Assembly: GCA_025362415.1 (NCBI GenBank)
Contig: JANYGM010000411.1
Location: forward strand, 1-6,399
Source of the DNA: a bacterium
GTDB lineage: Bacteria > Bacteroidota > Bacteroidia > Cytophagales > Thermonemataceae
Length of the DNA stretch: 6,399 nt
Direction: 5' to 3'
Shown: positions 5,217-6,399 of the stretch, piece after piece
Layout: every line of letters starts with the position of its first letter
Position numbering within the stretch: position 1 is the stretch's first letter
Program-made: the position numbers and the translations under genes
The notes under the pieces: model-generated
What the model saw: the letters and a program-made list of their open reading frames with translations, nothing else
Databases searched by the model: none
Told to the model about the DNA's origin: nothing

Positions 5217-6293
5217 TTATACTATTGGATTTGGGAACTCAAAAACTTCCCACAAAATAGCGTTTTTACCTGTACTGGGATAATTATAAAGACATTTTCC
5301 ATTTAGTTTAAAGGTTCTTTGAACTGTTGCACTGCTTATAATACCGCCATCAAGTTCGTTGTTGGCAGTAAGATTTGTGAGGTTTGGGATATTAAAATAG
5401 CTGTAAAATCCTCCTAAAAAACCAAGTGCGCCACCATCAACTCTTAGTTTGAAAAAAACTATAATTTCTGCACCATCTGCCAAATTTTCAATAAGCACCT
5501 TATTTGGGTCACCACCCACAATAAAATCTAAATGAAACATTGTTGAATTATAAAAAGCACAATCTAATGTAGGCAAGGTGGCATAAGGAAGCCTTATCAC
5601 CCTATTTTTTACGTGTTGATAGGGAGCTACCCACCCAGCCTGTGCAAATTGTGGCACAAATGAAGGATTTTGAAAAATGCCCTCTGGATTCACGTTGATG
5701 CAGGGTTGCCCACTAATCAAAAATACAAGTGCATCAGCTAAAACCTTGAAATTTGAATACTTTTCTATTACGCTGTATTCAAAAGTGGCAGGATTATAAC
5801 TATAGCCGTGAAAAATATCTACTTCAAAATAACTCTCCTCACTTGTTCCTATGCTGGTTTCACAAGTATTTTTCTGCAAACCGCCCTCTACTACACGCAT
5901 TGATACGGTATAATTTTTATTTTGGTCTGGTGTAATAGTGGTTATTGAGCGTTTTTCTTGAAGTTCACCTTGCGTTGTGGCTGGTGCGTTTAGTTTTTCA
6001 AGGTTTGAAGATAATTCAATAGTGCCATTTTCCGTAAGGTACAACCTATTACGTTTGAGGTAACCAGAAACAATCAAATCCATTACCATTTTAAAGCGGT
6101 CTGATTGTGTCAAAAACCACAAATTAGGCTGGGAATTACTCGGATTTTGACTTTTGTCTTTGCCTTTGATAATGGTACTATCCAAAAAATCAATAAGCAT
6201 TTGCCCTATTTTTGTAGCAGTATTTTGATTATCTTGTGTTTCGTCCTTGATTAAGGACATTCTATTCAGAAGCTCGTTATTAGAAGTATTCAT
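5217..6293 (-). CDS. Probable phage tail-fibre or CIS-associated structural protein
   Basis: This 358-residue protein has no signal peptide or membrane segment. The N-terminal 40 residues are polar and helical and contain NTATKIGQMLIDFLDS (24-39). That kind of segment recurs at the start of Bacteroidota phage tail-fibre-type proteins, where it is thought to help oligomerise or attach the fibre (family knowledge, from memory). A short helix-turn region (about 50-80) and a strand-rich body follow. The body is rich in Asn, Gly, Phe and Tyr, with many short beta segments and few charges, as in receptor-binding domains. The ATG at 6293 is chosen; an in-frame ATG at 6347 would add 18 residues encoded largely by a C/G-run repeat. 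It converges with the 82-residue gene and ends at a shared terminator. No Bacteroidota-type promoter was found in the 106 bases upstream. It could instead be an unrelated secreted or structural protein. Confidence 0.5.
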   Translation of the reverse strand: MNTSNNELLNRMSLIKDETQDNQNTATKIGQMLIDFLDSTIIKGKDKSQNPSNSQPNLWFLTQSDRFKMVMDLIVSGYLKRNRLYLTENGTIELSSNLEKLNAPATTQGELQEKRSITTITPDQNKNYTVSMRVVEGGLQKNTCETSIGTSEESYFEVDIFHGYSYNPATFEYSVIEKYSNFKVLADALVFLISGQPCINVNPEGIFQNPSFVPQFAQAGWVAPYQHVKNRVIRLPYATLPTLDCAFYNSTMFHLDFIVGGDPNKVLIENLADGAEIIVFFKLRVDGGALGFLGGFYSYFNIPNLTNLTANNELDGGIISSATVQRTFKLNGKCLYNYPSTGKNAILWEVFEFPNPIV

Positions 6294-6306
6294 AATTATT
6301 TGATTT

Positions 6307-6329
6307 AGCCCCCAGCCCCGAAGGGGAGC
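6307..6329 (-). repeat. C/G-run palindromic repeat, copy B, inverted orientation
   Basis: This is a 23-bp diverged copy of the repeats at 2484-2508 and 6375-6399, read on the minus strand. It has a CCCC-TTC-GGGG hairpin followed by a second G-run and a CT end. It lies 13 bases upstream of the minus-strand start codon, in the gene's leader, where the hairpin could affect translation or mRNA stability. Confidence 0.75.
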
Positions 6330-6374
6330 AATACATTTCAAGGGCATTTTTAAGATTTAATTATTTGTCTTTAA

Positions 6375-6399
6375 AGCCCCCTTTGGGGGTTAGGGGGCT
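6375..6399 (+). repeat. C/G-run palindromic repeat, copy C, at the window edge
   Basis: This 25-bp copy has the same orientation as the one at 2484-2508 and matches it at 22 of 25 positions. Its ends AGCCCCC and GGGGGCT pair perfectly as a 7-bp stem that competes with the inner C5-TTT-G5 hairpin. It may continue beyond the window. With the inverted copy at 6307-6329 it brackets 45 bases of intergenic DNA. Confidence 0.8.

Noticed and set aside
5753..5935. Plus-strand 60-codon frame inside the minus-strand structural gene
   Set aside because: It is antisense to a longer, better-supported gene and has no promoter, ribosome site or recognisable domain.
6294..6347. Upstream ATG at 6347 that would extend the minus-strand protein by 18 residues
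   Set aside because: The extension is mostly encoded by the C/G-run repeat copy B and reads as low-information peptide; the protein-like sequence starts at 6293.
1..6399. CRISPR array, tRNA/rRNA genes, insertion sequence or attachment sites
   Set aside because: No regularly spaced repeats, no tRNA-like cloverleaf, no transposase or integrase coding sequence and no convincing paired direct repeats were seen.

Overview
The window looks like a chromosomal segment of a Bacteroidota bacterium. The DNA is AT-rich, several promoters fit the Bacteroidota form TTG-N18-TAnnTTTG rather than the E. coli form, Shine-Dalgarno sites are weak or absent, and short C/G-run repeats typical of these genomes occur three times. 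Genus cannot be determined from the sequence; a Cytophagales-like organism is only a guess.

Layout. Positions 1-501 encode a phage-tail or contractile-injection-system (CIS) baseplate/tube-type protein, followed by a strong terminator hairpin (534-585). A 150-base control region leads into a two-gene toxin-antitoxin operon. It has a HigB/RelE-type toxin (734-1066) and, 13 bases later, a 364-residue antitoxin (1080-2174) that joins a HigA-like helix-turn-helix to an ImmA/IrrE-type zinc metallopeptidase domain. After another terminator (2178-2211) and a separate promoter comes an 815-residue protein (2348-4795). It reads as a type IIG restriction-modification enzyme, with an N-terminal PD-(D/E)XK nuclease signature, a gamma-type N6-adenine methyltransferase core and a C-terminal target-recognition region. 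An 82-residue unknown protein (4893-5141) follows with its own promoter. It converges on a minus-strand gene (5217-6293) that resembles a phage tail-fibre or adhesin-type structural protein, and the two share a bidirectional terminator. The right end (6294-6399) holds two oppositely oriented C/G-run repeats.

How the parts may work together. The two defence units sit between two genes of phage/CIS character, so they look like accessory cargo in or beside a prophage or CIS locus (inference). The most interesting signal is regulatory. A palindrome with arms ATTACAA / TTGYAAT lies in the same register over the -33 element of both the toxin-antitoxin promoter and the restriction-modification promoter. 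A shorter version lies over a second candidate promoter just before the toxin. This suggests that one DNA-binding protein, most simply the HigA-like metallopeptidase antitoxin, controls both units. The second notable signal is a 25-bp genome repeat inserted in frame inside the nuclease domain of the restriction-modification enzyme, between its catalytic Asp and its Glu-x-Lys motif.
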